The translations under genes and the position numbers were made by a program. 64,000 bases of DNA from contig NZ_CP014606.1 in assembly GCF_001584725.1 (NCBI RefSeq), positions 682,001 through 746,000 of the forward strand, read 5' to 3'. Below, one piece after another: positions 49,761 through 59,000 of the stretch. The DNA is from an endosymbiont 'TC1' of Trimyema compressum (GTDB lineage Bacteria > Bacillota > TC1). Below the pieces are notes generated by a model, which was not told where the DNA came from, ran no database searches, and worked only from the letters and a program-made list of their open reading frames with translations. Within the stretch, counting starts at the first letter, position 1. Every line of letters starts with the position of its first letter.

Positions 49761-49767
49761 TTTGTAC

Positions 49768-49795
49768 TTGAAAAATTCTCATAATCAGTTATAAT
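49768..49795 (+). promoter_or_regulatory. Sigma-A promoter for yceD-rpmF
   Basis: TTGAAA at 49768-49773, 16-bp spacer, TATAAT at 49790-49795. Located 8 bases after the ackA stop and about 19 before the next start codon. Confidence 0.7.
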
Positions 49796-49813
49796 GATAT
49801 AGTGTGGTTATAA

Positions 49814-50278
49814 ATGATGAGATTATTATTAAATAAACAAGTAAATACTCCTAAAAATTTTTATATTTCTGGATTCCTTCCAGAATTTAAAAATGAAGTG
49901 ATAATAGATGGTGCTTATTATTTTTCTGAAAATAATGCCCTTCATGTGTCTGGTTCATTGAGAACAGAAATAAGTGTATGTTGTGATCGTTGTTTAAAGT
50001 CATTTACCTCTGTATTGCAAACAACATTTGAAGAAGAGTTTATGTCTAAAGATCTAGCTAAAACTTACTATGCATATGACAATGAAGGTATTGATTTAGA
50101 TGGAATTATGTATGAAATCTTACAATCAGCAATGCCCGAAAAGTTTTTATGTTCAGAGTCATGTAAGGGATTATGTGATCAATGTGGTATTGATTTAAAT
50201 AAATCTATTTGTCAATGTGATACACGAGAAATCAATCCTAAGTTTGAGATGTTAAGGTCCTTATTATTGGAGGATTAG
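49814..50278 (+). CDS. YceD/DUF177 family protein
   Basis: 154 residues from ATG 49814 (or 49817); no strong ribosome site, and the transcript leader would be very short. Cysteine motif CDRCLKSF in the middle and CSESCKGLCDQCGIDLNKSICQCD at the end, typical of DUF177. The family lies upstream of rpmF throughout bacteria and is linked to 23S rRNA or L32 assembly. Intact. Confidence 0.92.
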   Translation: MMRLLLNKQVNTPKNFYISGFLPEFKNEVIIDGAYYFSENNALHVSGSLRTEISVCCDRCLKSFTSVLQTTFEEEFMSKDLAKTYYAYDNEGIDLDGIMYEILQSAMPEKFLCSESCKGLCDQCGIDLNKSICQCDTREINPKFEMLRSLLLED

Positions 50279-50299
50279 TTAGAGAGAGGAGGATGGAAA

Positions 50300-50485
50300 A
50301 TGGGAGTACCTAAAAGAAGAACGTCAAAATCCAAAAAGAATATGAGAAGATCTGCCTGGAGAAAAATGGATGCCCCAGCGATTGCTGAATGTCCTCAGTG
50401 TCATGAGTTGAAAGAACCCCACAAGGTTTGCCCAACTTGTGGTTTTTATAAAGGAAAGCAAGTACTTGCTGTAGAAAACAATTAA
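50300..50485 (+). CDS. rpmF: 50S ribosomal protein L32
   Basis: 61 residues, AGAGAGGAGGA upstream. GVPKRRTSKSKKNMRRSAW at the start; zinc cysteines in CPQCHELKEPHKVCPTCGFYKG, the zinc-binding (C+) form of L32. In many Firmicutes plsX/fapR or acpP follows; here a terminator follows and then dxs. Confidence 0.97.
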   Translation: MGVPKRRTSKSKKNMRRSAWRKMDAPAIAECPQCHELKEPHKVCPTCGFYKGKQVLAVENN

Positions 50486-50500
50486 TTAAAGAGTTATAAT

Positions 50501-50530
50501 AAAAGAGCTGGAATTAACCAGCTCTTTTGT
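50501..50530 (+). terminator. Terminator after rpmF
   Basis: An 11-bp stem (50501-50511 with 50518-50528), 6-base loop, T-rich 3' side. Confidence 0.9.
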
Positions 50531-50611
50531 GTCATATAGAAAAATAATATTTTTTCTGATTGGTGCTATTTTTAAGTAAATAGCTACTTCAAAAGAAAAA
50601 GAGGCAGACAA

Positions 50612-52435
50612 ATGATTTTAGAAAATATTAAATCTCCTGAGGATTTAAAGAAAGTTAATGAAAAAAATCTAAGACCTTTATGCGAAGAGATTAGAGAATA
50701 TATAGAGAGTGTTGTTAATAAAAATGGAGGTCATTTAGCTTCCAACCTAGGTGCAGTAGAGCTAACCGTTGCAATGCACCGTTCTTTTGATGCGCCAAAA
50801 GATAAAATAATCTTCGATGTAGGCCATCAAAGCTATACCCATAAAATATTAACTGGCCGTTATGAGGCTTTTAAAACTTTGAGACAATACAAAGGGTTAA
50901 GTGGTTTTCCTAAACGTTCAGAAAGCCCTTATGATCCGTTTGATACAGGACATAGCAGTACTTCTATATCAGCTGCATTAGGGATAGCAACGGCAAGAGA
51001 TATTGAAAAAGAAGATTTTCAAATAGTAGCACATATTGGTGATGGAGCCTTAACAGGTGGCATGGCTTTTGAGGCAATGAACCATTTAGGTCATTTACAG
51101 TCGAAAGTAATCATTGTACTAAATGATAATGAAATGTCTATTTCAGAAAATATTGGCGGTGTATCTAAGTATTTAAGTCGCCTTAGTTCTGGGAATGCGT
51201 ATAGACGTTTTAAACAAAGTTTAAATGTTAGTTTATCTAAGACGGCAGTCGGTAGGAAATCTAGAAGAGTTTTAAGTCGCTTTAAAGGTAGTATTAAATA
51301 TTTATTTTCAAAGAAGGGTGTATTATTTGAACAGTTTGGATTAACTTATCTTGGACCCTATGATGGTCATGATGTAATTGGTTTAGAGGAAGGCTTTAAA
51401 ATAGCTAAGTTTGTAGAGGGTCCCGTTTTACTCCATGTTGTTACTACAAAAGGAAAAGGTAACGAAGAAGCAGAATACAATCCTGAAAAATTTCATGGAG
51501 TATCACCAGGAAAAGGAAAAAAATATAGAAGTTTAACAGAGTTTTTTGGTTCCCGTTTAGTTGAGTTAGCAAAAGAAAATAAAAAAATAACGGCTATTAC
51601 AGCGGCTATGTGCACTGGTACAGGTTTAGATATTTTCAGAAAAGAGTTTCCTCAAAGATTCTTTGATGTGAGTATAGCGGAGCAACATGGTTTAACATTT
51701 GCAGCTGGACAAAGTGTACAGGGTTTACATCCTGTTATTTCCATTTATGCAACCTTTATGCAGAGAGGAGTAGATCAAATTATTCATGATATTTGTTTAC
51801 AGAATCTACCGGTTACTATGATTTCTGATAGAGCCGGTCTTGTAGGTGAAGATGGAGAAACCCATCATGGAATATTTGATATTGCCTTGTTTGGCGCCAT
51901 TCCCAATCTTGTGTTTATGGAGCCTAAAGATGGTAAGGAATTAGAAGCTATGCTGACATTTGCTACAGTGTATAATGGACCAACAATGATTCGTTTTCCA
52001 AAAGGAAGTTCACCTATTTTTAGTGCAGAAGTCAGTCCTATAGTACTTGGTGAGATGGAAATGATTCTTGATAACAATGGGAAGTGTTGCATAGTAGCTT
52101 TGGGAACTGAGGAGACAATGGCTCTTTATATTGCAGAAGAATTAAAAAAGAAAAATATTTTAATTGATGTAATTAATCCAAGATTTATTAAACCGATTAA
52201 TCAATTTTGGCTAGATAAACTCAATAGTTATAACCAAGTGTTTACTATTGAAAATCATGTTGTAGTAGGCGGGTTTGGTTCTTTTATAAAATCTCAATTG
52301 AATAAGGCTAAAGTTTATAGTTTTGGTTTGCCTAATGTATTTATGCCTCATGGAAGTATTGAAGAGATCAGAAAGGAAGTAGGTTTTACTAGAAATCAAA
52401 TTCTAAAAGAAATTGAGGAAAAGGTAGTTGAGTAA
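50612..52435 (+). CDS. dxs: 1-deoxy-D-xylulose-5-phosphate synthase
   Basis: 607 residues. Thiamine diphosphate enzyme making DXP from pyruvate and glyceraldehyde 3-phosphate for isoprenoids. HLASNLGAVELTVAMH, DVGHQSYTHKILTGR, the ThDP motif GDGALTGGMAFEAMN, NDNEMSISENIGG, and the pyrimidine domain with SIAEQHGLTFAAG. The length is slightly under 620. It starts a dxs-tlyA unit; the xse/ispA genes usually before it are not here. Intact. Confidence 0.96.
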   Translation: MILENIKSPEDLKKVNEKNLRPLCEEIREYIESVVNKNGGHLASNLGAVELTVAMHRSFDAPKDKIIFDVGHQSYTHKILTGRYEAFKTLRQYKGLSGFPKRSESPYDPFDTGHSSTSISAALGIATARDIEKEDFQIVAHIGDGALTGGMAFEAMNHLGHLQSKVIIVLNDNEMSISENIGGVSKYLSRLSSGNAYRRFKQSLNVSLSKTAVGRKSRRVLSRFKGSIKYLFSKKGVLFEQFGLTYLGPYDGHDVIGLEEGFKIAKFVEGPVLLHVVTTKGKGNEEAEYNPEKFHGVSPGKGKKYRSLTEFFGSRLVELAKENKKITAITAAMCTGTGLDIFRKEFPQRFFDVSIAEQHGLTFAAGQSVQGLHPVISIYATFMQRGVDQIIHDICLQNLPVTMISDRAGLVGEDGETHHGIFDIALFGAIPNLVFMEPKDGKELEAMLTFATVYNGPTMIRFPKGSSPIFSAEVSPIVLGEMEMILDNNGKCCIVALGTEETMALYIAEELKKKNILIDVINPRFIKPINQFWLDKLNSYNQVFTIENHVVVGGFGSFIKSQLNKAKVYSFGLPNVFMPHGSIEEIRKEVGFTRNQILKEIEEKVVE

Positions 52436-53232
52436 GGTTCGTTTAGATGTTTTTCTAATTGAAAATGGTTATTTTAAAACTAGACAGAAAGCAAAAGCAG
52501 AAATTATGGCTGGGAATATTCTTGTTGATCATATTAAAATTGAAAAAGCAGGTACTTTAATTAAAGATGATAGTATTATTACAGTTTTAGGAAAAAAATT
52601 CCTTATGTAAGCAGAGGAGCGCTTAAACTTAAAAAAGGTTTAGAGGCATTCAATGTTTCTGTTAAGGGGAAAGTTGCTTTAGATATTGGCGCATCAACAG
52701 GAGGATTTACGGAAATATTATTGTTAAATGGAGCTCTGAAAGTCTATAGTGTTGATGTTGGCTATAATCAGCTGGCATGGTCATTGAGACAAAATCCCAA
52801 AGTAGTTGTTTTAGAAAAACCAATGGTCGCAATTTGACACCTGAAAACTTAGATAACAATCAAGTTGATATTGTAAGTAACTGATGTTTCTTTTATTTCT
52901 TTAGATAAGATTTTACCGGCAGCCTACAGTTGTTTAAAAGATGATGGAGAAATGATAGCCTTAATTAAGCCTCAGTTTGAAGCCGGTAAAGATGGTGTTA
53001 ATAAAAAAGGGTTGTTACTGAGCCAAAGGTCCGCATTGAGGTAATTGAGAAAATTATTGCTATTAGTTCTGATATAGGATTTTCAGTTTTAGATTTAGCT
53101 AGTTCTCCTCTTAAAGAGCCAAAGGGCAATAGGGAATACCTTATTTATTTAAAAAAGGAAGCAGAAACAAAAATATTAATAGAAAATGATATAATAAAGA
53201 AAGTTGTTGCTTTAGCATTTGCTGAAATTTAG
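52428..53232 (+). pseudogene. tlyA: TlyA-type rRNA 2'-O-methyltransferase/hemolysin, broken
   Basis: Begins KVRLDVFLIENGYFKTRQKA (S4 domain) at TTG 52428, inside the dxs end. The FtsJ-like domain follows in pieces: YVSRGALKLKKGLEAF, ALDIGASTGGFTEILL, VDVGYNQLAWSLRQ, TDVSFISLDKILPA, ALIKPQFEAGKDG, ending ALAFAEI. Frame breaks occur at an A7 run (52592-52598), near 52820 (A5), near 52877 and near 53012. Four lesions mean loss of function. The dxs-tlyA-nadK order is ancestral, but about 6.5 kb of other genes now separates tlyA from nadK. Confidence 0.9.
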
Positions 53233-53254
53233 TATTTAACATAGGAGGGGTTTA

Positions 53255-54181
53255 ATGTCAGTTATTTTAGAAGTTAAAAAACTCATTAAGAAGTATGGGG
53301 ATTTTGGAGCTGTAAATGATATTTCTTTTACAGTTGAAAAACAGTCTTTGTTTGCTTTTTTAGGTCCTAATGGAGCTGGGAAATCAACTACTATAAATAT
53401 TATTGCTACATTGCTTGAAAAAACATCAGGGGATATTCTTGTTAATGGCTATCATGTTGGTTCAGAGGATCAAATGGTTAGGCAAAATATTGGTATTGTT
53501 TTTCAAAATAGTATGCTAGATGAGTTATTAACAGTAAGAGAAAATATTGTATTGAGATCTGCACTGTATAAAATATCCAAAAAAGAATGCGAAAAAAGAC
53601 TTGAAGAAATGCATGGATACATTGGCTTAAATGATATTTTAGATCGTCCGTATGGAAAATTATCCGGTGGGCAAAAAAGAAAATCAGATATTGCCAGAGC
53701 CCTTATTCATTATCCAACTATCCTATTTTTAGATGAGCCAACAACAGGACTAGATCCTAAAACGAGAATACAGGTTTGGAAAACAATTAAGAAATTACAA
53801 GTTGAAAAACAGATAACAATTTTTCTGACTACCCATTATATGGAAGAGGCTGCTGGAGCAGATGAGGTTGTTATTATTAATAAAGGACAAATAGTTGGGG
53901 AGGGTACACCTTCTCAGCTTAAAGATGAATACAGTATTGATACAGTTAAAATCACACCCTTTGATATGACTGCTTATATTTTATACATAAATGATAAAGG
54001 ACTAAAACACGATGTTGTAGCTGATCAAGTTATTATTCCAGTAAAAAATAGTACAGATGCTTTAATACTCCTCAAAGAATCAGAATGTTATATTGAATCT
54101 TTTGAAGTTTTAAAGGGAAATATGGATGACGTATTTTTAAATATTACTGGAGAAGCATTAAGAGGAGAAGGGGGGATATAA
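53255..54181 (+). CDS. ABC transporter ATP-binding protein, DrrA-like exporter
   Basis: 308 residues, AGGAGGGG upstream. Walker A GPNGAGKSTTIN, Q-loop in IGIVFQNSMLDELLTV, signature LSGGQKRKSDIARAL, Walker B ILFLDEPTTGLDP, His switch TTHYMEEA. The C-terminal extension of about 90 residues is as in DrrA/NatA-type exporters for drugs or lipids. One base overlap with the permease. Intact, unlike the ABC pair at 7.3 kb. Confidence 0.95.
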   Translation: MSVILEVKKLIKKYGDFGAVNDISFTVEKQSLFAFLGPNGAGKSTTINIIATLLEKTSGDILVNGYHVGSEDQMVRQNIGIVFQNSMLDELLTVRENIVLRSALYKISKKECEKRLEEMHGYIGLNDILDRPYGKLSGGQKRKSDIARALIHYPTILFLDEPTTGLDPKTRIQVWKTIKKLQVEKQITIFLTTHYMEEAAGADEVVIINKGQIVGEGTPSQLKDEYSIDTVKITPFDMTAYILYINDKGLKHDVVADQVIIPVKNSTDALILLKESECYIESFEVLKGNMDDVFLNITGEALRGEGGI

Positions 54182-55062
54182 TGATAGTATGGGCATTAAC
54201 TAGGCGTAACTTAAAGAATTTTATAAGAAATAAATCTAATGTTTTCTTTTCTTTTCTATCGATTTTAATAATTATTTTGCTGTATGTTTTTTTTCTAGGT
54301 CAACTGCAGATTAATTTACTCGAAGCTTATGCACCAGATGCAGCACGAGTGGATATACAGTTTTTAACTAATAGTTGGATGATGGCTGGCGTTATATTAG
54401 TTAGTACGATTACTTTGCCATTAGGTTTTTATGCAGTGATGGTGGCTGACTACGAAAATGAAAATATTAGTGATTTTCTGTGTGCTCCCTTGAGAAGAAG
54501 ACGCCTCGTTTTAAGCTATACTTTAGCGGCCTTTATAATTGGGGGTATATTGACATTCATTAATTTTATTTTAGCGGAAATATATATTGTCTTAAGAGGT
54601 GGTGCATTATTAGTGCCTGTTTCCATGATTAAAGCAATTCTTGTAATATTGCTTTGCTTGTTGGTATCAACAACTATTCTCTATTTTGTTATTTCATTTG
54701 TCAAAAAAATGAATGTATTTTCTATTTTGAGTACAGTTGTAGGGACAATTATTGGATTTTTAGCTGGAATATTTGTACCCATTGGTACTTTGCCTACTAT
54801 AGCCCAGACTGCTATTAAGCTTTTTCCCTTGTCCTATGGCGCTGTCTTAACGCGACAAATTTTTATGGAAGAACCCATGAGAAGAGTCTTTAATGGGGTT
54901 CCAGAACACCTAAGAATTGCTTATGAAAATGATTATGGTGTTACAGTTACTTTTAATGATATGGAAGTTACTACAGGCGTTATGATTGCCATTCTTTTAG
55001 GAACTGCAGCAATAGCAACTATTATTTCAGTTATTAGAGCGCGTAATATTAAGTTCAAATAA
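54181..55062 (+). CDS. ABC-2 type permease
   Basis: 293 residues with about six membrane helices (near 20-42, 60-85, 110-137, 145-170, 180-202, 265-288). It begins MIVWALTRRNLKNFIRNKSN, typical of DrrB-like permeases, and has the conserved LFPLSYGAVLTRQIF after the fourth-fifth helix region. With the preceding ATPase it forms a complete exporter. The substrate is not predictable. Confidence 0.93.
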   Translation: MIVWALTRRNLKNFIRNKSNVFFSFLSILIIILLYVFFLGQLQINLLEAYAPDAARVDIQFLTNSWMMAGVILVSTITLPLGFYAVMVADYENENISDFLCAPLRRRRLVLSYTLAAFIIGGILTFINFILAEIYIVLRGGALLVPVSMIKAILVILLCLLVSTTILYFVISFVKKMNVFSILSTVVGTIIGFLAGIFVPIGTLPTIAQTAIKLFPLSYGAVLTRQIFMEEPMRRVFNGVPEHLRIAYENDYGVTVTFNDMEVTTGVMIAILLGTAAIATIISVIRARNIKFK

Positions 55063-55075
55063 TAAAAGATAACAA

Positions 55076-55104
55076 AAAGGACTATCATAAAATGATAGTC
55101 CTTT
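55076..55104 (-). terminator. Bidirectional terminator between permease and tRNA-Trp
   Basis: A perfect 13-bp stem with a 3-base loop between the convergent exporter genes and the tRNA gene. On the minus strand it is followed by a T5 run, so it probably ends the tRNA transcript; on the plus strand the tail is weaker. Confidence 0.85.
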
Positions 55105-55113
55105 AATCCTATT

Positions 55114-55189
55114 TGGCAGGGGAGACAGGATTCGAACCCGCAACCAATGGTTTTGGAGACCACTACTCTACCAATTGAGCCACTCCCCT
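55114..55189 (-). tRNA. tRNA-Trp (CCA anticodon)
   Basis: 76 bases on the minus strand. The acceptor stem AGGGGAG pairs with CTCCCCT, followed by G and an encoded CCA end (55116-55114). The D arm is GGCTCAATTGGTAGAG, the anticodon loop CTCCAAA with CCA in the centre, and the T arm GCGGGTTCGAATCCTGT. It is a single tRNA gene with its own promoter and terminator. Encoded CCA is usual in Firmicutes. Confidence 0.96.
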
Positions 55190-55209
55190 AGAACTAGGCT
55201 ACATTGAAA

Positions 55210-55238
55210 ATTATATCTATTTTGTAGTCTATAGTCAA
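55210..55238 (-). promoter_or_regulatory. Promoter of tRNA-Trp
   Basis: On the minus strand TTGACT (55238-55233), 17-bp spacer, TATAAT (55215-55210), about 20 bases before the tRNA 5' end: near consensus, as expected for a stable RNA gene. Confidence 0.85.
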
Positions 55239-55263
55239 TAGTAAAAATGAAAGAAGAGAAGAA

Positions 55264-55930
55264 ATGAATCAATATTTAATTATTTATTCTGGAGGAACCA
55301 TTAGCATGGAAGCTGGAAGTGATGGCGGAACAGTCAATAAAAAGGCGTTTCAGAAGAAGCTTCAGCAGTATTTAGCTCGTAAAAAATTTACTGCCACTAT
55401 CCTTCCAATTAAAAAAATGTAGATTCAAGTCAAATTACCTTTAAAGAGATAAATGAAATAATTTTAATTTTAAAAACCAATTATTCCTCTTATAATGGCT
55501 TTCTAGTCTTACAAAAGTATCATTGACTTCAAAAATGCCTTATAGTGTTTATTCAACTGAAAATACTCTTTGGAGACAAATAGCAGATAACAGAAATAAG
55601 CTATCATTTGATTTTTTAACTGAAAAAGAAATTGAAGTTTTAGTAATAACTGGTTTTACGCCTTTTTCAAAACAAGAATTGCTTAGGAGATAGTTTATTA
55701 TTAGTTATATATGGAAGTGGAACTTTTTTTACATAGAAGTGACATTATAAATAGAATTAAGGAATATAGAAAAGCTGGTAAAAAAGTTTTAGCTATTTCC
55801 CAGTGTTTAGGTGAAGTCATAGGATTTTTCAAAATATGAGGCTAGCCTTCCACTTAAGGAATTAGGGGTTATGGAAGGTAGCCAGATGATTTTAGAAGAA
55901 GCAATTGGTTATTTACATAGTCAAGAATAA
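55264..55930 (+). pseudogene. Type I L-asparaginase relic with core deletion
   Basis: MNQYLIIYSGGTISMEAGSD carries the first catalytic motif (TGGTIxM), with Ser for the first residue. One base is missing in an A7 run near 55415, after which VDSSQITFKEINEIILILK follows. After NGFLVL the region that should hold the second catalytic motif HGTDT is missing, and further shifts and stops follow to a conserved end (LKELGVMEGSQMILEEA). The relic spans about 220 codons against about 325 in the family. Divergent from tRNA-Trp. Inactive. Confidence 0.8.
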
Positions 55931-55932
55931 TC

Positions 55933-57087
55933 CTATTTGTTTCTCCTTACTATTAAATAGTAGATTAGGGCAGCAACGATAGCTATAGTTGTTAAGCCAT
56001 ACATGAGCTGATAGCCTAACTGAGCTGCAAAAATACCAAATAGTATCGAACCTAATCCAATACCTAAATCAAAGCCAGTAAAGAAGGTTGCATTGGCGGC
56101 ACCAAGCCTTTCTCTAGGGGTATTAAGGATAGCCATAGTCTGGAGACTAGAGTGACAACCACCAAAACCGATACCATAAATGAGACCTACAAGTAAGAAA
56201 CTGCCTAATGAAGTAGCTGTTGATAGTGCAATCATACCAATTAAGACACTGATGAGTGAGGGAATGACTACGTAATCAAAGCCTAAAATATCTGTTAGTT
56301 TTCCGAATATAGGTCTTACTATTAATAAGGATATTGCAAATACTGTAAAGAATAAACCTACGTCGGCAACGCCTCTATTAACAGCGTAAATTGGTAAAAA
56401 ACCAAGAATTGAGCCATAAGTTATAGTAACCAGTGTCATAACAATGGTGGCATGTTTTGCAGATTTTTCAAAAACTATAATTTTCCCTAGTTTATTTTTA
56501 TTGTCAACTTTTACATAATGGATAAAAAAGCAAGGATTATGGCGATTATTGAAAGCACATAAGCTATATTAAAAAGAAGATTAAATGAGTACGTACTTAT
56601 AATAAATAAGCCAATTGCTGGAGCAGCAGCCATGGCTAGACTTCCTTCCGGTGAGACTAAAGTAGCCTATTCCTTCACCAAATCGTTTTCTAGGAATTTT
56701 ATCTGAAACAACAGTACTTATAGAGGTTGTTGAAATTCCCCAACCAAAACCATGTATAAATCTAAAAATAAGTATTAATAGTACTGTTGGTAGCCAACGA
56801 TAAGCTAATACAGCAACAATAAAAATAAGTAATCCAGTTAAAAATATACCTTTTTTACCTATCCTATCTAAAAAAATTCCTGCTAAAGGTCTTGAAATAA
56901 TAGCAGCAATAGTAGAAATACCTGTAACAAGTCCAATAATTCCATCAGAGCCTCCTAATGATTGAATGTAAACAGGTAGAGTTGGTAAAAGTAATTGAAA
57001 AGAAAAATATAAGAATAAGTTAGTTAATAAAATAATAATAAAGTCTTTTGTCCATAGTGGGGTTTTTACATTTCTAAAGTCTGTCAT
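55933..57087 (-). pseudogene. MFS transporter, broken in the middle
   Basis: The N-terminal half (57087 to about 56650) reads as a major facilitator: FIIILLTNLFLYFSFQLLLP, GLVTGISTIAAIISRPLAG, DRIGKKGIFLTG. The C-terminal half (56439-55933) continues with TYGSILGFLPIYAVNRGVAD, FGKLTDILGFDYVV and ends IVRRNK. Between them (56650-56440) the frame is lost more than once. About 385 residues if intact, close to small 12-helix drug or sugar exporters. The substrate is unknown. It ends 2 bases from the asparaginase relic. Confidence 0.85.
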
Positions 57088-57198
57088 TTTTTAAGCCTTT
57101 CTAATAATGAATTTTTGCAAGTTAATATTAATCTTCTTAATAAGTTTAGCAAAAATAGCAGTAAATAGATAGATAGGGTAGGTAATTGATAGATTTAG

Positions 57199-57227
57199 TT
57201 GCAAAAAAGAGTGGCGTTTTATACAAT
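57199..57227 (+). promoter_or_regulatory. Promoter of the ferredoxin gene
   Basis: TTGCAA at 57199-57204, 17-bp spacer, TACAAT at 57222-57227; the start codon is about 32 bases downstream with GAAAGGAG between. Confidence 0.65.
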
Positions 57228-57258
57228 ATAGATAGTAGAATAGAAAGGAGAATTACTT

Positions 57259-57447
57259 ATGAAATCATATGTAGATAAGGGTACATGTATTGGTTGTGAA
57301 AGCTGTGTAAATGAGTGTCCTGAAATATTTTTTATGGATGATGAGGGACTAGCTGAAGCTAAAGATGTTGAGTTAACTGGGGTATTATTAGAAAAGGCCT
57401 CAGAAGTAGAAGAGGTCTGTCCTGTTGAAGCCATTTCAATTAAGTAG
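57259..57447 (+). CDS. Single-cluster [4Fe-4S] ferredoxin
   Basis: 62 residues. Ligands in CIGCESC and the later EEVCPVEAI; NECP adds a further Cys, probably the partner of a disulfide or unused, as in other single-cluster ferredoxins. It is acidic overall and soluble. Likely electron carrier in fermentation or for radical SAM enzymes. It is monocistronic: its own promoter and a strong hairpin enclose it. Confidence 0.92.
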   Translation: MKSYVDKGTCIGCESCVNECPEIFFMDDEGLAEAKDVELTGVLLEKASEVEEVCPVEAISIK

Positions 57448-57448
57448 C

Positions 57449-57499
57449 TAAACTTTATTAAGCCTACTGATTATTTGTTAGTAGGCTTAATAAAGTTTA
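57449..57499 (+). terminator. 19-bp perfect hairpin after ferredoxin
   Basis: Left arm 57449-57467, loop of 13 bases, right arm 57481-57499, perfectly complementary over 19 bp. The following sequence is A-rich before reaching a T5 run at 57506-57510, so the tail is not a standard one. It probably terminates ferredoxin transcription or stabilises its 3' end. Confidence 0.7.
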
Positions 57500-57524
57500 A
57501 AATAATTTTTAAAGGATAGGGAAA

Positions 57525-58982
57525 ATGAATATTAATAAAGTAAATGAGTCAATGCTTGTTGATTTCTATGAATTTACTATGACTAATGGTTATTTTGTTA
57601 GTGGTCTTGCTGATAAAAAAGTTGTTTTTGATATGTTTTTTAGAAAAGTTCCTGACAATGGTAGTTTTGCAATTATGGCTGGTTTAGAACAAGTTATAGA
57701 ATACATTGAAAACTTACATTTTGCAGATGAAGATATTGAGTATTTGAGCAGTCGAGGGATTTTTAGTGAAGATTTTTTAGGCTACCTTAAAGATTTTGAG
57801 TTTACTTGCGATATTGATGCTGTTCCAGAAGGCACTCCTATTTTTCCACAAGAACCAATTGTTCGCGTTAAGGGACCTTTGATTCAAGCACAGTTTATTG
57901 AAACAATGCTTTTAATGCATATTAATCATCAAAGTTTAATTGCAACAAAAGCTCGCCGTCTAGTAAAAGCCGCAAAAGGTAGAAATGTTGTTGAATTTGG
58001 TTCAAGAAGAGCTCAGGGGTCAAGCGGTGCACTTTTAGGAGCAAGAGCAGCATATATTGGTGGTTGTTCTGGTACCGCTTGTACCCTTGCAGATCAATTA
58101 TTCAAAGTGCCAGCTCTTGGTACAATGGCCCATAGCTGGGTTCAACTTTTTACAAAGGAAGAAGAAGCTTTTAGGCGGTATTGCGAAATCTATCCTGAAA
58201 ATGCAATTCTTTTAGTGGACACTTATGATGTTCTTAATTCTGGTATCCCAAATGCTATTAAAGTGTTTAATGAAATTCTAATACCTAAAGGCTTTAGACC
58301 AAAAGGCGTTAGAATCGATAGTGGTGATATGGCCTATTTATCTAGGCAAGCTCGGGTTATGTTAGATGAAGCTGGATTTAATGATTGTATTATATTTGCT
58401 TCAAATTCTTTAGATGAGGTTGTAATTAATGATTTGATTAATAATCAAAATGCTCAAATTGACTCATTTGGCGTAGGAGAGTGTTTAATAACTTCAAAAT
58501 CTGACCCAGTTTTTGGAGGCGTCTATAAATTATCTGCCGTAGATGAAAAAGGAGAAATGATTCCCAAAATTAAACTCAGTGAGAATGTAGAGAAAATTAC
58601 AAATCCCGGCTATAAAAATGTTTGGCGTTTATATGATAAAAAAACCAATAAGGCTATTGCTGATGTTCTAACTTTGGCTGATGAATTTATTGATACATCA
58701 AAACCTTATCATTTGTTTGATCCAGATCATACATGGAAACAAAAACTGATTGCTGACTTTACTGCTAGACAATTACTGGAGCCAGTATTTGACAAAGGCA
58801 AGTGCGTATATAAGCGTAAATCATTGGCTGAAATTAGAGATTATTGTAAAGAGGAACTCAATAGCTTTTGGGAGGAAATATTACGTTTAGAAAGACCTCA
58901 ACCTTACTTTGTAGATTTATCATTGTCCTTATGGAAAATGAGAAAGAATTTAATTACAGAACATATTTTTACAGAAAAATAA
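57525..58982 (+). CDS. pncB: Nicotinate phosphoribosyltransferase
   Basis: 485 residues. First committed step of nicotinate salvage to NAD: nicotinate plus PRPP plus ATP. MLVDFYEFTMTNGYFVSGL, FDMFFRKVPDNGSFAIMAGL, FGSRRAQGSSGALLGARAAY, the active-site segment GTMAHSWVQLF (His), and RIDSGDMAYLSRQARVML. AAAGGATAGGG upstream. Intact. With nadK at 59.7 kb it implies salvage-based NAD(P) supply. Confidence 0.96.
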   Translation: MNINKVNESMLVDFYEFTMTNGYFVSGLADKKVVFDMFFRKVPDNGSFAIMAGLEQVIEYIENLHFADEDIEYLSSRGIFSEDFLGYLKDFEFTCDIDAVPEGTPIFPQEPIVRVKGPLIQAQFIETMLLMHINHQSLIATKARRLVKAAKGRNVVEFGSRRAQGSSGALLGARAAYIGGCSGTACTLADQLFKVPALGTMAHSWVQLFTKEEEAFRRYCEIYPENAILLVDTYDVLNSGIPNAIKVFNEILIPKGFRPKGVRIDSGDMAYLSRQARVMLDEAGFNDCIIFASNSLDEVVINDLINNQNAQIDSFGVGECLITSKSDPVFGGVYKLSAVDEKGEMIPKIKLSENVEKITNPGYKNVWRLYDKKTNKAIADVLTLADEFIDTSKPYHLFDPDHTWKQKLIADFTARQLLEPVFDKGKCVYKRKSLAEIRDYCKEELNSFWEEILRLERPQPYFVDLSLSLWKMRKNLITEHIFTEK

Positions 58983-59000
58983 AGTTAGGAATAAAATTTT

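Noticed and set aside
57449-57499. Transposon-like element from the long inverted repeat
   Set aside because: Only 51 bases, no target duplication and no second copy in the window; a transcription hairpin fits better.
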